In this document: piece after piece, positions 1-6,307 of the stretch
How positions within the stretch are numbered: the stretch's first letter is position 1
Layout of the letters: each line of letters begins with the position of its first letter
Assembly (NCBI GenBank): GCA_018897875.1
Contig: JAHIKF010000298.1
Coordinates: 1-10,157 of the forward strand
Direction of reading: 5' to 3'
DNA: 10,157 nucleotides
Source: Pseudomonadota bacterium
GTDB taxonomy: Bacteria > Desulfobacterota > Desulfobaccia > Desulfobaccales > 0-14-0-80-60-11
Position numbers and translations under genes: made by a program
The notes under the pieces: generated by a model
Databases searched by the model: none
What the model was told of the DNA's origin: nothing
Seen by the model: only the letters and a program-made list of their open reading frames with translations

Positions 1-537
1 CTGGACCAGTTCCGGAACGATGGGCAGGGCAATGAGCTGGCAGTGGCTGTGTTCCAGGGAGGCGCCGGCGGCCCGGCCCTGGTTCTTGAAGATCAGGACG
101 TAGCGGAACCGGGGATCCTCGCTGAGGGCCACGATCCGCTCGCGGTAGGCCTTCAGCACCCGGAAGAACCCCTCCACCGGGATAGTTGCCAGGGTGAGGT
201 GGTGATTCGGGCTCTCGATGATGACCTCATGGGACCCCACCCCGTTCATCTTGTCGAACATCCCTTCGCCGGCTCGGTCCAACTCCCCTTCCGTGGCCAG
301 GGCCGGAAATTTGTTGTTCACCACCCGGAGTTGCCAGCCGGGGGTGTTGGGTTCGGTCCCCGGGTCCCGATAGGCCAGAACCTCGGGCGGCGTGGTATGT
401 TCGTTGCCTTCATCGAAGGGACAAAACCCCCCCTTGGTGACCTCCGGTTCCACCACAAAGTCATGGGGGCGCTTGCCCCGCTCCGTAGAAATAATCACCC
501 AGCGGCCGATGATGGGATCTTTGCGTAATTCAGGCAT
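1..537 (-). CDS. galT: Galactose-1-phosphate uridylyltransferase, N-terminal half (runs off left edge)
   Basis: This is a HIT-superfamily nucleotidyltransferase of the Leloir pathway, which exchanges UMP between UDP-glucose and galactose-1-phosphate in the cytoplasm. The minus strand translates from an ATG at 537 as MPELRKDPIIGRWVIISTER and stays open for 179 codons to the window edge, about half of a normal ~330-350 residue GalT. The active-site motif HSHCQ is at residues 163-167, with H165 as the expected uridylylated histidine; the typical GalT segment VVNNKFPAL is near residue 72. The start is supported by GGAG a few bases upstream and by the family-typical N-terminus. One oddity is that the usual CPFC zinc pair reads CPFD (about residues 39-42), so the N-terminal zinc site lacks its second Cys. 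Some family members act on other sugar phosphates, so the exact substrate is less certain than the family. Confidence 0.94.
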   Translation of the reverse strand, partial: MPELRKDPIIGRWVIISTERGKRPHDFVVEPEVTKGGFCPFDEGNEHTTPPEVLAYRDPGTEPNTPGWQLRVVNNKFPALATEGELDRAGEGMFDKMNGVGSHEVIIESPNHHLTLATIPVEGFFRVLKAYRERIVALSEDPRFRYVLIFKNQGRAAGASLEHSHCQLIALPIVPELVQ

Positions 538-904
538 CTGGCTCCATTCCTGGCCCCCCGTCGTCACCGGAAGGCGAAGGTGCCCGCCCCGGCAGCGCCA
601 GGGGGATGAATGATGTCCCTCAGTATACTTCCCTGGGGATATTTTGCAAGGGATTTGGCGGACATGGAATCACGGCTGACTAAGCCTAGCCGCGCCTCGC
701 CGCCGGGCGCTAAAGATTCCCCCGGCAAATCCCCCTATCCATAAACTATAAGACGGAAATCGACATAATCCAGTCATCAGGTGGAACAGCCCCCCGAGCG
801 GTTCTCGGGGAAGGCATGGGACGCGGTCCACACCCCACCCGGAGATCGCCGTCAGCCCATCCAGGCACTTTGACTCACCGCTTTCCTGAAAAGTTCTTTA
901 AATT
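538..904. other. Gene-free stretch upstream of galT
   Basis: No convincing protein-coding frame is present here; the open frames are short and run into repeats. It holds the galT promoter candidate and a perfect 7-bp stem-loop at 792-810 (CCCCGAG, loop CGGTT, CTCGGGG). The stem-loop has no T-run on either side, so it does not look like a standard intrinsic terminator. I see no recognisable riboswitch, tRNA or small RNA. Confidence 0.5.
622..649 (-). promoter_or_regulatory. Candidate sigma70-type promoter of galT
   Basis: On the minus strand, TTGCAA (649-644, 4/6 match to the -35 consensus) and TATACT (627-622, 5/6 match to the -10) are separated by 16 nt. Transcription would begin near 615, leaving a leader of roughly 80 nt before the galT ATG. 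The match was found by eye and the role is inferred. Confidence 0.45.
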
Positions 905-976
905 GGTGGCACAGGCTTTCCAGCCTGTGCCAAGGCAACTGGTTAGTCGTGCACAGCCTGGAAAGGCTGTGCCACC
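905..976. repeat. Paired REP-like (BIME-type) hairpin element
   Basis: There are two hairpins in opposite orientation. The left has stem GCACAGGCT (909-917), loop TTCC and AGCCTGTGC (922-930), preceded by GGTG. The right has stem GCACAGCCT (951-959), loop GGAA and AGGCTGTGC (964-972), followed by CACC. Each has a perfect 9-bp stem. Taken as inverted copies, they differ only by a G-C/C-G swap within the stem, so pairing is kept. A G-rich tetranucleotide at the foot of the hairpin and an inverted pair with a ~20-nt spacer are features of REP/BIME elements mobilised by RAYT (REP-associated tyrosine) transposases. No RAYT gene is in this window. Confidence 0.75.
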
Positions 977-1006
977 TCCCCATACCACTTTTCATAACTT
1001 TACGGG

Positions 1007-1021
1007 TGGGCCAAAGGCCCA
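1007..1021. repeat. Small hairpin TGGGCC-AAA-GGCCCA
   Basis: A perfect 6-bp stem with a 3-nt loop lies between the REP-like pair and the heptanucleotide repeats. It sits downstream of the DUF2905 gene on the minus strand but has no following T-run, so a terminator role is only possible, not shown. Confidence 0.4.
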
Positions 1022-1024
1022 TGT

Positions 1025-1066
1025 GCGACTGCTCACTGCTCACTGCTCACTGCTTACTGCTCACGG
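1025..1066 (-). repeat. Tandem heptanucleotide repeat, consensus GTGAGCA
   Basis: On the plus strand the units after a degenerate first one (1025-1031) are CTCACTG three times (1032-1052), then CTTACTG and CTCACGG (to 1066). Read on the minus strand this is CAGTGAG, a rotation of GTGAGCA. The array begins about 8 nt after the stop codon of the DUF2905 gene. It matches the repeat that follows rng at 8014 in unit and in orientation relative to the preceding gene. It resembles short tandemly repeated repetitive (STRR) sequences described in cyanobacteria; the function is unknown. Confidence 0.8.
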
Positions 1067-1073
1067 TCAAAAG

Positions 1074-1286
1074 CTACCGGCGAAACAGGTACATGATCAG
1101 GGTCAAAATGATGCTGATGAGAATGCAGGTCCCCAACGGGAAGTAAAAGCTGAAATTCCCCCGCTTAAAACTGATGTCCCCCGGCAGCTTCCCCAGCCAG
1201 GGGAGCTTGGGGGCCAGCAGGAACCCCGCCCCCACGACCACCAGGATCACCCCCACCACGATCAGCAAACGGCCTAAATCAGACAT
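1074..1286 (-). CDS. DUF2905 family small membrane protein
   Basis: This 70-residue protein has two predicted membrane helices: about residues 5-28 (LLIVVGVILVVVGAGFLLA) and about 50-67 (PLGTCILISIILTLIMYLF). They are joined by a short loop with the family signature LGKLPGDISFKRGNFSFYFP. That signature and the C-terminal Arg pair match the DUF2905 family, whose function is not known. The start is the ATG at 1286 with a weak GGGGTAG upstream; the stop is TAG at 1076-1074. It lies 33 nt after the toxin gene on the same strand and may be read from the same transcript. A heptanucleotide array follows its stop directly. Confidence 0.88.
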   Translation of the reverse strand: MSDLGRLLIVVGVILVVVGAGFLLAPKLPWLGKLPGDISFKRGNFSFYFPLGTCILISIILTLIMYLFRR

Positions 1287-1319
1287 CTGAAACTACCCCG
1301 TGATGGACTTGGCTCAAGC

Positions 1320-1589
1320 TCAAAGTTGATTTATGAGCTTGTCGTAATGGCCATGGGACCCGACCCAGAACCAAACCATATGATTTTCGGCTTTGATGCC
1401 CACTGCTCTCCAGCCGAGTCCGATACGGATGGAATAGACCGGTTTGATCTGGTGTACCTGTTTATAATGTAACAAGGGATTGCCGGGGTCTTGTCGCCAC
1501 AGGTGAAAGGCTTTTCTCGCTTTACGTTGAACCGACACCGGAAGATTGCGGAAGGCTTTGCGAAACTTATCGGTAGTATGGGAGATCAC
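1320..1589 (-). CDS. RelE/ParE superfamily toxin of a type II toxin-antitoxin pair
   Basis: This 89-residue protein has the typical RelE/ParE-fold order: N-terminal helices (about 5-32, rich in Arg/Lys, FRNLPVSVQRKARKAFHLW), then beta strands, with the C-terminal signature PVYSIRIGLGWRAVGIK followed by VWFWVGSHGHYDKLI. The WFWVGSH-xYD ending is characteristic of a branch annotated as RelE-like toxins. Members of the superfamily either cleave mRNA on the ribosome or poison gyrase; which applies here cannot be told from sequence alone. It starts with GTG at 1589, sharing GTGA with the antitoxin stop, so translation is probably coupled. No disruption is visible, and it is complete for the family. 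Confidence 0.85.
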   Translation of the reverse strand: MISHTTDKFRKAFRNLPVSVQRKARKAFHLWRQDPGNPLLHYKQVHQIKPVYSIRIGLGWRAVGIKAENHMVWFWVGSHGHYDKLINQL

Positions 1590-1804
1590 AATTGTTCTTC
1601 GTCAAGGAGAACGGTTCCGCCTTCTTGAAATTCCGTCAAAGCCTCATCAGCCAGCTTGGCAATCTGGTTTTGGGATTGGGCAAAGGCCTGATCCCAAAGC
1701 CTTTCGGAAGCAATTTCATCGAGCAGGAGCGCCGCCAGGGCCTCTTGCTCGTCCGGGGGCAATTGGGCAGCCTGTGCGAAGGCTTCCTCCAGCCGTGTAT
1801 TCAT
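1586..1804 (-). CDS. Antitoxin partner of the RelE/ParE-type toxin
   Basis: This is a 72-residue acidic protein beginning MNTRLEEAFAQAAQLPPDEQ and continuing as ALAALLLDEIASERLWDQAF, with a conserved acidic C-terminus (TVLLDEEQL). The pattern of an N-terminal helix, LPPDEQEALA and LADEALTEF is typical of small antitoxins found immediately upstream of WFWxGSH-type RelE toxins. It has no obvious DNA-binding ribbon-helix-helix motif that I can pin down, so self-repression is possible but not shown. It starts with ATG at 1804, with AGGA about 8 nt upstream. It is translated first and overlaps the toxin by 4 nt, as expected for such pairs. Confidence 0.82.
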   Translation of the reverse strand: MNTRLEEAFAQAAQLPPDEQEALAALLLDEIASERLWDQAFAQSQNQIAKLADEALTEFQEGGTVLLDEEQL

Positions 1805-1828
1805 GATGAAATCCTCGCTTAAGTTAAT

Positions 1829-1857
1829 AATTTAGCACAAAAACGCTATTGATTCAA
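1829..1857 (-). promoter_or_regulatory. Candidate promoter of the toxin-antitoxin operon
   Basis: On the minus strand, TTGAAT (1857-1852) and TAAATT (1834-1829) are spaced 17 nt apart, each a 4/6 match to the consensus hexamers. Transcription would start near 1822, about 18 nt before the antitoxin ATG. The match is modest and the role is inferred from position. Confidence 0.35.
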
Positions 1858-1870
1858 TGGCATGCACGCG

Positions 1871-1929
1871 GGTTAACCTATTACAGCAAATTTGCCAAAT
1901 ACCATGACCGTCATACCGTTGGCCAAATC
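1871..1929. promoter_or_regulatory. Cluster of small palindromes between divergent genes
   Basis: The AT-rich region between the antitoxin and hisA holds two perfect palindromes, GGTTAACC (1871-1878) and GCAAATTTGC (1886-1895). A GCCAAAT word is also repeated directly (1894-1900 and 1923-1929). These could be operator sites for an autoregulating antitoxin or for hisA control, but short palindromes are common in AT-rich DNA and nothing else supports the role. Confidence 0.2.
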
Positions 1930-2010
1930 ATGATTAATATTCTATCGTCAAGAACAGCTTGCATAATCCAAGGGTTCCCCGTTCACGGGCGAATTATCCC
2001 GCCCCATAGA

Positions 2011-2040
2011 TTGGCAGGGAAAAATATTTCAGGTTAAAAT
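2011..2040 (+). promoter_or_regulatory. Candidate hisA promoter, placed for a leaderless transcript
   Basis: TTGGCA (2011-2016, 5/6 to the -35 consensus) and TAAAAT (2035-2040, 5/6 to the -10) are separated by 18 nt. Transcription would begin near 2046-2048, only a few nucleotides before the hisA ATG at 2050. No Shine-Dalgarno sequence stands at the usual distance from that ATG, which fits a leaderless or nearly leaderless mRNA. Confidence 0.45.
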
Positions 2041-2049
2041 GTTAAAATT

Positions 2050-2775
2050 ATGTTGATTATTCCGGCCATTGACCTCAAAGACGGCAAGTGCGTGCGCCTG
2101 CGCCAGGGGCGGGCCGAGGACGTCACCGTCTTCGGCGACGACCCCGCGGCCATGGGCCTCAAATGGCAGGCCGCCGGCGCCCAGCTCCTCCACGTGGTGG
2201 ACCTGGACGGCGCCTTCAGCTCCCGGCCCCAAAACCTCGAGTCCATCCGGCGCCTGCGCCAGGCCCTTTCCATTCCCATCGAGCTGGGGGGCGGCATCCG
2301 GACCCTGGACACTATCGCGGCCTATATTGAGCTGGGCATCGACCGCCTCATCCTGGGAACCGTGGCCCTCAAGGACCCCGACCTGGCGGCCCGGGCCTGC
2401 GCCGACTATCCCGGCCGCATCATTTTCGGCCTGGATGCCAAAGACGGCCTCCTGGCCGTGGAGGGCTGGACCGAGACCAGCCAAATAACCGCCCTGGACG
2501 CGGCCCAGGCCCTGGCTCGGCTGGCGCCCGCGGCCTTCATCTACACCGACATCGCCCGGGACGGGGTCAAACGGGGGGTGAATATCCCGGCCACCCAGGC
2601 CCTGGCCGAGGCCGTGGACATCCCGGTGATCGCCTCCGGCGGGGTGAGTTGTCTCGACGATATCCGCGCCCTCCTGCCCCTGGAGGCCTTGGGGGTCATC
2701 GGGGTCATCACCGGCCGGGCCCTGTACGACGGCAGCCTGGACCTCGCCGAGGCCATCCGGTTAGCGCAATCCTGA
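2050..2775 (+). CDS. hisA: HisA, ProFAR isomerase of histidine biosynthesis
   Basis: HisA is a cytoplasmic (beta/alpha)8-barrel enzyme that isomerises ProFAR to PRFAR (an Amadori rearrangement), the fourth step of histidine synthesis. The 241 residues match the family length. The N-terminus IIPAIDLKDGKCVRLRQG carries catalytic Asp8, and FGLDAKDG carries the second catalytic Asp at 129. The phosphate-binding loops appear as ELGGGIRT (about 78-85) and IASGGVS (about 194-200); YTDIARDG at 165-172 is the usual strand-6 motif. These separate it from HisF. It is not within a visible his operon: upstream lies the divergent toxin-antitoxin pair. The GAF gene starts 22 nt after its stop and is probably co-transcribed. 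Confidence 0.97.
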   Translation: MLIIPAIDLKDGKCVRLRQGRAEDVTVFGDDPAAMGLKWQAAGAQLLHVVDLDGAFSSRPQNLESIRRLRQALSIPIELGGGIRTLDTIAAYIELGIDRLILGTVALKDPDLAARACADYPGRIIFGLDAKDGLLAVEGWTETSQITALDAAQALARLAPAAFIYTDIARDGVKRGVNIPATQALAEAVDIPVIASGGVSCLDDIRALLPLEALGVIGVITGRALYDGSLDLAEAIRLAQS

Positions 2776-2797
2776 GCCTTACTTGAGGTGAAAAACC

Positions 2798-3478
2798 ATG
2801 GCAGAACTCACTTCATTGTCCGACCGGGTATCTCAGTTAACCGGCGCGCTGCTCGGCAAATGGCAGAACGTCATGGACATTGTGGCCGAACTGCTAACGG
2901 TGCCAGCCGCCCTCATCATGCGCTGCCAGGGCAATGAGATCGAGGTTCTGGTAGCCAGCACCTCGCCAGGAAACCCCTATCATCCGGGGGAAAAAGAGCC
3001 GTTGCCCGGATCCGGCCTCTACTGCGAGACCGTAATCAAAACCCGGCGGATGCTGTTGGTGCCCAATGCCTTAGAAGATGAAAAGTGGCGAAACAATCCG
3101 GATATCAAGCTGGGGATGATTTCCTACCTGGGTTATCCGATTTTCCTCCCTCATGGGGAAGTATTCGGAACCATCTGTGTCCTGGACATAAAGGGAAACA
3201 CTTACTCAGTGACTTATAAAAAACTGCTGCTGCGGTTTAAGGAATTGATTGAAGCTCATCTTGAACTCTTGCATACCAATTGCCTGCTTCAAGACGCCTT
3301 GATCCAGGTAAAGATCTTGCAAGGATTGTTGTCCATATGCGCCCATTGCAAGAAGATTCGTGATGATCAGGGTTATTGGCAGCAACTTGAGGCCTATATA
3401 AGCCAGCGCTCCGCGGCAAAATTCAGCCACGGTGTTTGCCCGGACTGTCTCCAGGAACATTATTCGGAATTGATCTAA
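2798..3478 (+). CDS. GAF-domain sensor-like protein with C-terminal CxxC/CxxC tail
   Basis: This 226-residue protein has no output kinase or cyclase domain. Residues about 18-155 read as a GAF domain (VMDIVAELLTVPAALIMR, then GSGLYCETVIKTRRMLLVPN and ISYLGYPIFLPHGEVFGTIC), a fold that binds small ligands or signals. Residues 155-175 look helical. The tail, about 175-226, has Cys pairs at 181/184 and 214/217 with ICAHCKKIRDDQGYWQQLE and KFSHGVCPDC between and around them, probably a small zinc-binding module. From family knowledge, this tail is found at the ends of PAS, GAF and receiver proteins in sulfate-reducer relatives, without a known function. The start ATG at 2798 has GAGGTG about 8 nt upstream. 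It is likely cotranscribed with hisA; whether the two are functionally linked is unclear. Confidence 0.85.
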   Translation: MAELTSLSDRVSQLTGALLGKWQNVMDIVAELLTVPAALIMRCQGNEIEVLVASTSPGNPYHPGEKEPLPGSGLYCETVIKTRRMLLVPNALEDEKWRNNPDIKLGMISYLGYPIFLPHGEVFGTICVLDIKGNTYSVTYKKLLLRFKELIEAHLELLHTNCLLQDALIQVKILQGLLSICAHCKKIRDDQGYWQQLEAYISQRSAAKFSHGVCPDCLQEHYSELI

Positions 3479-3499
3479 CCCGGACAAGCTGGAATCAAA

Positions 3500-3533
3500 A
3501 GGCTTGCAGCTGATTTGCTGCCGGAACAAGCCT
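3500..3533 (+). other. Stem-loop after the GAF gene
   Basis: AGGCTTG (3500-3506) pairs with CAAGCCT (3527-3533), and inside it CAGC (3507-3510) pairs with GCTG (3517-3520) around the loop TGATTT. This gives an 11-bp stem with a 6-nt one-sided bulge. It lies 22 nt after the GAF stop. No T-run follows, so it may be an mRNA 3' end or processing structure rather than a classic terminator. Confidence 0.4.
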
Positions 3534-3636
3534 CAATCTCAGCACCGAGGTCCGAAAATCCCGGTCTGAACTTGAGGTTGGCAGCCATAAACCGGACCAA
3601 AAAATATATGCTCAATTTTGATAAGCTAGAAACACG

Positions 3637-6132
3637 TTGACCAATTCTTCTTTCCTCCATCGCATCCAGCGGCCCACCCGCTACCTGGGCCGGGAGATCA
3701 ACGCGGTCGTCAAAGATCCCCGGGCCGTATCCCTGCGCCTGGCCCTGCTGTTCCCCGATTTGTACGAAGTGGGCATGTCCCACCTGGGGCTGGGCCTGCT
3801 CTACGCCATCTTGAACCGGGAGGATCACCTCTGGGCCGAGCGGGCCTACGCCCCGGCCCCGGACCTGGAGGCGGACCTCCGGGCCCGGCGCCAGCCCCTG
3901 ACCAGCCTGGAGTCCGGCACTCCCCTCAGCCGCTTTGACCTCTTAGGGGTGAGCCTCCAGTACGAGTTGGGCTATACTAATCTTTTGAATATGCTGGACC
4001 TGGGCGGGGTGCCGCTTATGGCCGCGGACCGGGACCAAAGCCACCCGGTAGTCATCGGCGGCGGCCCCGCCTGTTTCAACCCCGAGCCGGTGGCGCCCTT
4101 CTTTGACGCCCTGGTTTTGGGCGACGGGGAAGATGTCATCCTCGAGCTGGCGGCGCTGGTGGCGGATTGGAAGGCCAATAGCGGCACCCGCCGGGAGTTG
4201 TGGCAGGCCCTGGAGGAGTTGGAAGGCGTCTACGTCCCGGCGTTGTTTGCCATGGACTTCGACGCGGCCGGGGTGCTCAGGGCCATCGTCCCCCAGGGGC
4301 GCCGGAGTAATGTGGCCAAGCGGGTCCTGGACGATCTGAACCGCATAGCCCTCCCCGACTCCCCCCTGGTCCCCTCCTGCCAGATCATCCACGACCGCCT
4401 CAACGTGGAGATTTCCCGGGGCTGCACCCGGGGCTGCCGTTACTGCCAGGCCGGCATGATTTACCGGCCGGTGCGGGAGCGGAACCCGGCCGCGACCCTG
4501 GCGTGGGTTTCGGCAGCCCTGGCCGCCACCGGCTTCGAAGAGGTCTCCTTGCTGAGCCTCAGCATTGGCGACTACGGCCCCCTGGCCGGACTTCTCCAGT
4601 CCCTGATGGACCGATTGTCCCCGGCCAAGGTGGCCGTCTCTCTGCCGTCCATGCGCGCCGACACCCTCACCCCGGAGATGATGGCGCAGATTAAACGGGT
4701 AAGGCGCACCGGGCTGACCCTGGCTCCGGAGGCGGGGACCCAGCGCCTGCGCCAGGTAATCAACAAAAATCTCACCGAAGAGGCCATCATGGACTCGGCC
4801 CAGCGGGCCTTCGCCGCCGGCTGGCAGCTCCTCAAGCTCTATTTCATGATCGGCCTGCCCCGGGAGACCCAAGCAGACCGGGAGGGGATTACGGCCCTGG
4901 CCCGGCAGATTCTGGCTACCGCCCCTCGGGGCAGCCGCCCCCGGCTCAACGTCAGCCTTTCGAGCTTTATCCCCAAGCCCCACACCCCGTTTCAGTGGGA
5001 GCGCCAGGAAGATTTGGCCGAGTGCCGCCGCCGGCTCCACGAAGTCAAGGACCGGCTGCGCCAGAAAAACATCCAGACCAAGTGGAACTCTGCGGCCCAG
5101 ACCTGGCTGGAGGGGGTGTTTTCCCGGGGCGACCGGCGCCTGGCCCCGGTGTTGCTGGAGGCCCACCGCCGGGGGTGCCGCCTGGACGCCTGGAGCGAAC
5201 ACCTGCGGCTGGAAGCCTGGCGGGAGGCCTTTCAGGCCGCCGGCGTCGACCCGGACTTCTATCTGCGGGGACGGCCCATAGAGGAGCTATTGCCCTGGGA
5301 CCACGTGGACTGCGGGGTGAGCCGGGACTTTTTGCTCACCGAGCGGGCCCGGGCCGATCAGGGGCTGGAGACCCCGGACTGCCGAGTCTCGGGCTGCCAG
5401 GACTGCGGCGTCTGCGACCAGGACTCGATCAGTCTCAGGCTTGAGGACTCTTTAGCCCTGCCCTTGGCGCCGCCCCCGCCAGCGCCACCGCCGGCCCCCG
5501 ACCCGCTGTCACCCTACCGCTACCGGCTCACCTACGCCAAGCTGGAGGAGGGCCGCTGGCTGGGGCACCTGGAGATGGTGGCCTCCCTGTATCGCAGCCT
5601 GCGCCGCTCCGGGTTGCCCCTGTCGTTCTCGGCCGGATTTCATCCCCTGCCCCGGGTCTCCTTTTATGACGCCCTGCCCCTGGGGGTGGAGAGCCTGGTG
5701 GAGACCATGGACGTGGCCTTGGCGGCGCCCGTGCCCGAGGACACGCTGGTATCCACCCTGAACCGGGTGCTGCCGCCGGGCTTGAAGATCCTCCTGGCGG
5801 CCCGCCTGACCAAGCGCCTGGGTCCCCCCGGGCAGAAAGGCGCTCTCTACCAGGTGGAAAGCCCGGAGCCGGTGTTTGAGGCGAGAGCGGCGGCGCACTT
5901 CCTGGCTCAAGCCGAATTCATGGTGACCCGGCACCGGCCTAAAGAGGACCAGCGCCTGGACCTGCGGGGGCTGGTGGCGGGGCTGACCGTCCTGGACCCG
6001 CTCCACCTGGAACTCGACCTGCGGCGTCAGGAAAAAGGCAACTTCAAGGTGACCGACGCCCTAACGGCGATTTTCGCCCTTAACAACGACCAGGCCCGGG
6101 AACTGCGGATTGTGAAGATAAGAAGCACTTGA
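3637..6132 (+). CDS. Radical-SAM protein fused to a DUF2344 domain (TIGR03960/TIGR03936 type)
   Basis: This 831-residue protein probably acts in the cytoplasm; its reaction is unknown. Residues about 1-230 resemble the B12-binding-like N-terminal region of this radical-SAM group (FPDLYEVGMSHLGLGLLYAI; VVIGGGPACFNPEP). The radical-SAM core follows, with the [4Fe-4S] motif SRGCTRGCRYC, cysteines 263, 267 and 270, and later LSLSIGDYGPL and LTLAPEAGTQRLR. A second Cys group (582, 587, 590, 593) could hold another metal site. A Pro/Ala-rich linker (about 609-626) leads to DUF2344 (about 627-831: YRLTYAKLEEGRWLGHLEM, SFSAGFHPLPRVSFYDALPL). In many bacteria the two parts are adjacent or fused and lie near rng and ribosomal protein genes, which hints at a role in RNA or ribosome biology (inference). 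The start is TTG at 3637: the frame closes at 3622-3624 and the N-terminal RIQRPTRYLG is family-typical. The Shine-Dalgarno sequence is poor. Confidence 0.9.
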   Translation: MTNSSFLHRIQRPTRYLGREINAVVKDPRAVSLRLALLFPDLYEVGMSHLGLGLLYAILNREDHLWAERAYAPAPDLEADLRARRQPLTSLESGTPLSRFDLLGVSLQYELGYTNLLNMLDLGGVPLMAADRDQSHPVVIGGGPACFNPEPVAPFFDALVLGDGEDVILELAALVADWKANSGTRRELWQALEELEGVYVPALFAMDFDAAGVLRAIVPQGRRSNVAKRVLDDLNRIALPDSPLVPSCQIIHDRLNVEISRGCTRGCRYCQAGMIYRPVRERNPAATLAWVSAALAATGFEEVSLLSLSIGDYGPLAGLLQSLMDRLSPAKVAVSLPSMRADTLTPEMMAQIKRVRRTGLTLAPEAGTQRLRQVINKNLTEEAIMDSAQRAFAAGWQLLKLYFMIGLPRETQADREGITALARQILATAPRGSRPRLNVSLSSFIPKPHTPFQWERQEDLAECRRRLHEVKDRLRQKNIQTKWNSAAQTWLEGVFSRGDRRLAPVLLEAHRRGCRLDAWSEHLRLEAWREAFQAAGVDPDFYLRGRPIEELLPWDHVDCGVSRDFLLTERARADQGLETPDCRVSGCQDCGVCDQDSISLRLEDSLALPLAPPPPAPPPAPDPLSPYRYRLTYAKLEEGRWLGHLEMVASLYRSLRRSGLPLSFSAGFHPLPRVSFYDALPLGVESLVETMDVALAAPVPEDTLVSTLNRVLPPGLKILLAARLTKRLGPPGQKGALYQVESPEPVFEARAAAHFLAQAEFMVTRHRPKEDQRLDLRGLVAGLTVLDPLHLELDLRRQEKGNFKVTDALTAIFALNNDQARELRIVKIRST

Positions 6133-6159
6133 TGATGGCAGTTGAAAAACCGGAATTTT

Positions 6160-6295
6160 TGGTCATCCTGAGCCAAGTGAAGAATCTCATACGAAGTTGC
6201 AGTCAAAAGGCATTGAATATTTATGTCATTCTGAACGGAGCGCAGCGCAGTGAAGAATCTCGGCGGCTCAAAAAGAGAGATTCTTCACTGCGCTC
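6160..6295. repeat. GTGAAGAATCTC repeat: two direct copies and one inverted copy
   Basis: A copy reading GTCATCCTGAG...GTGAAGAATCTC lies at about 6162-6188, and a second, GTCATTCTGAA...GTGAAGAATCTC, at about 6225-6261. An inverted copy at 6277-6294 pairs perfectly over 18 bp with 6244-6261, with a 15-nt spacer, so the last two could form a long hairpin. Similar CATTCTGA-type intergenic repeats occur in many unrelated bacterial genomes. The function is unknown; the region lies between two genes that usually sit close together. Confidence 0.7.
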
Positions 6296-6307
6296 AGCCA
6301 AATGTGA

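Noticed and set aside
43..528. 161-residue open frame on the plus strand
   Set aside because: It is the complement of galT, whose minus-strand translation has clear family motifs.
816..1277. 153-residue open frame on the plus strand
   Set aside because: It runs through the REP pair and the heptanucleotide array and lies antisense to DUF2905; the protein is low-complexity and looks like nothing known.
3943..5202. 419-residue open frame on the minus strand
   Set aside because: It is a shadow of the radical-SAM gene caused by high GC at third codon positions.
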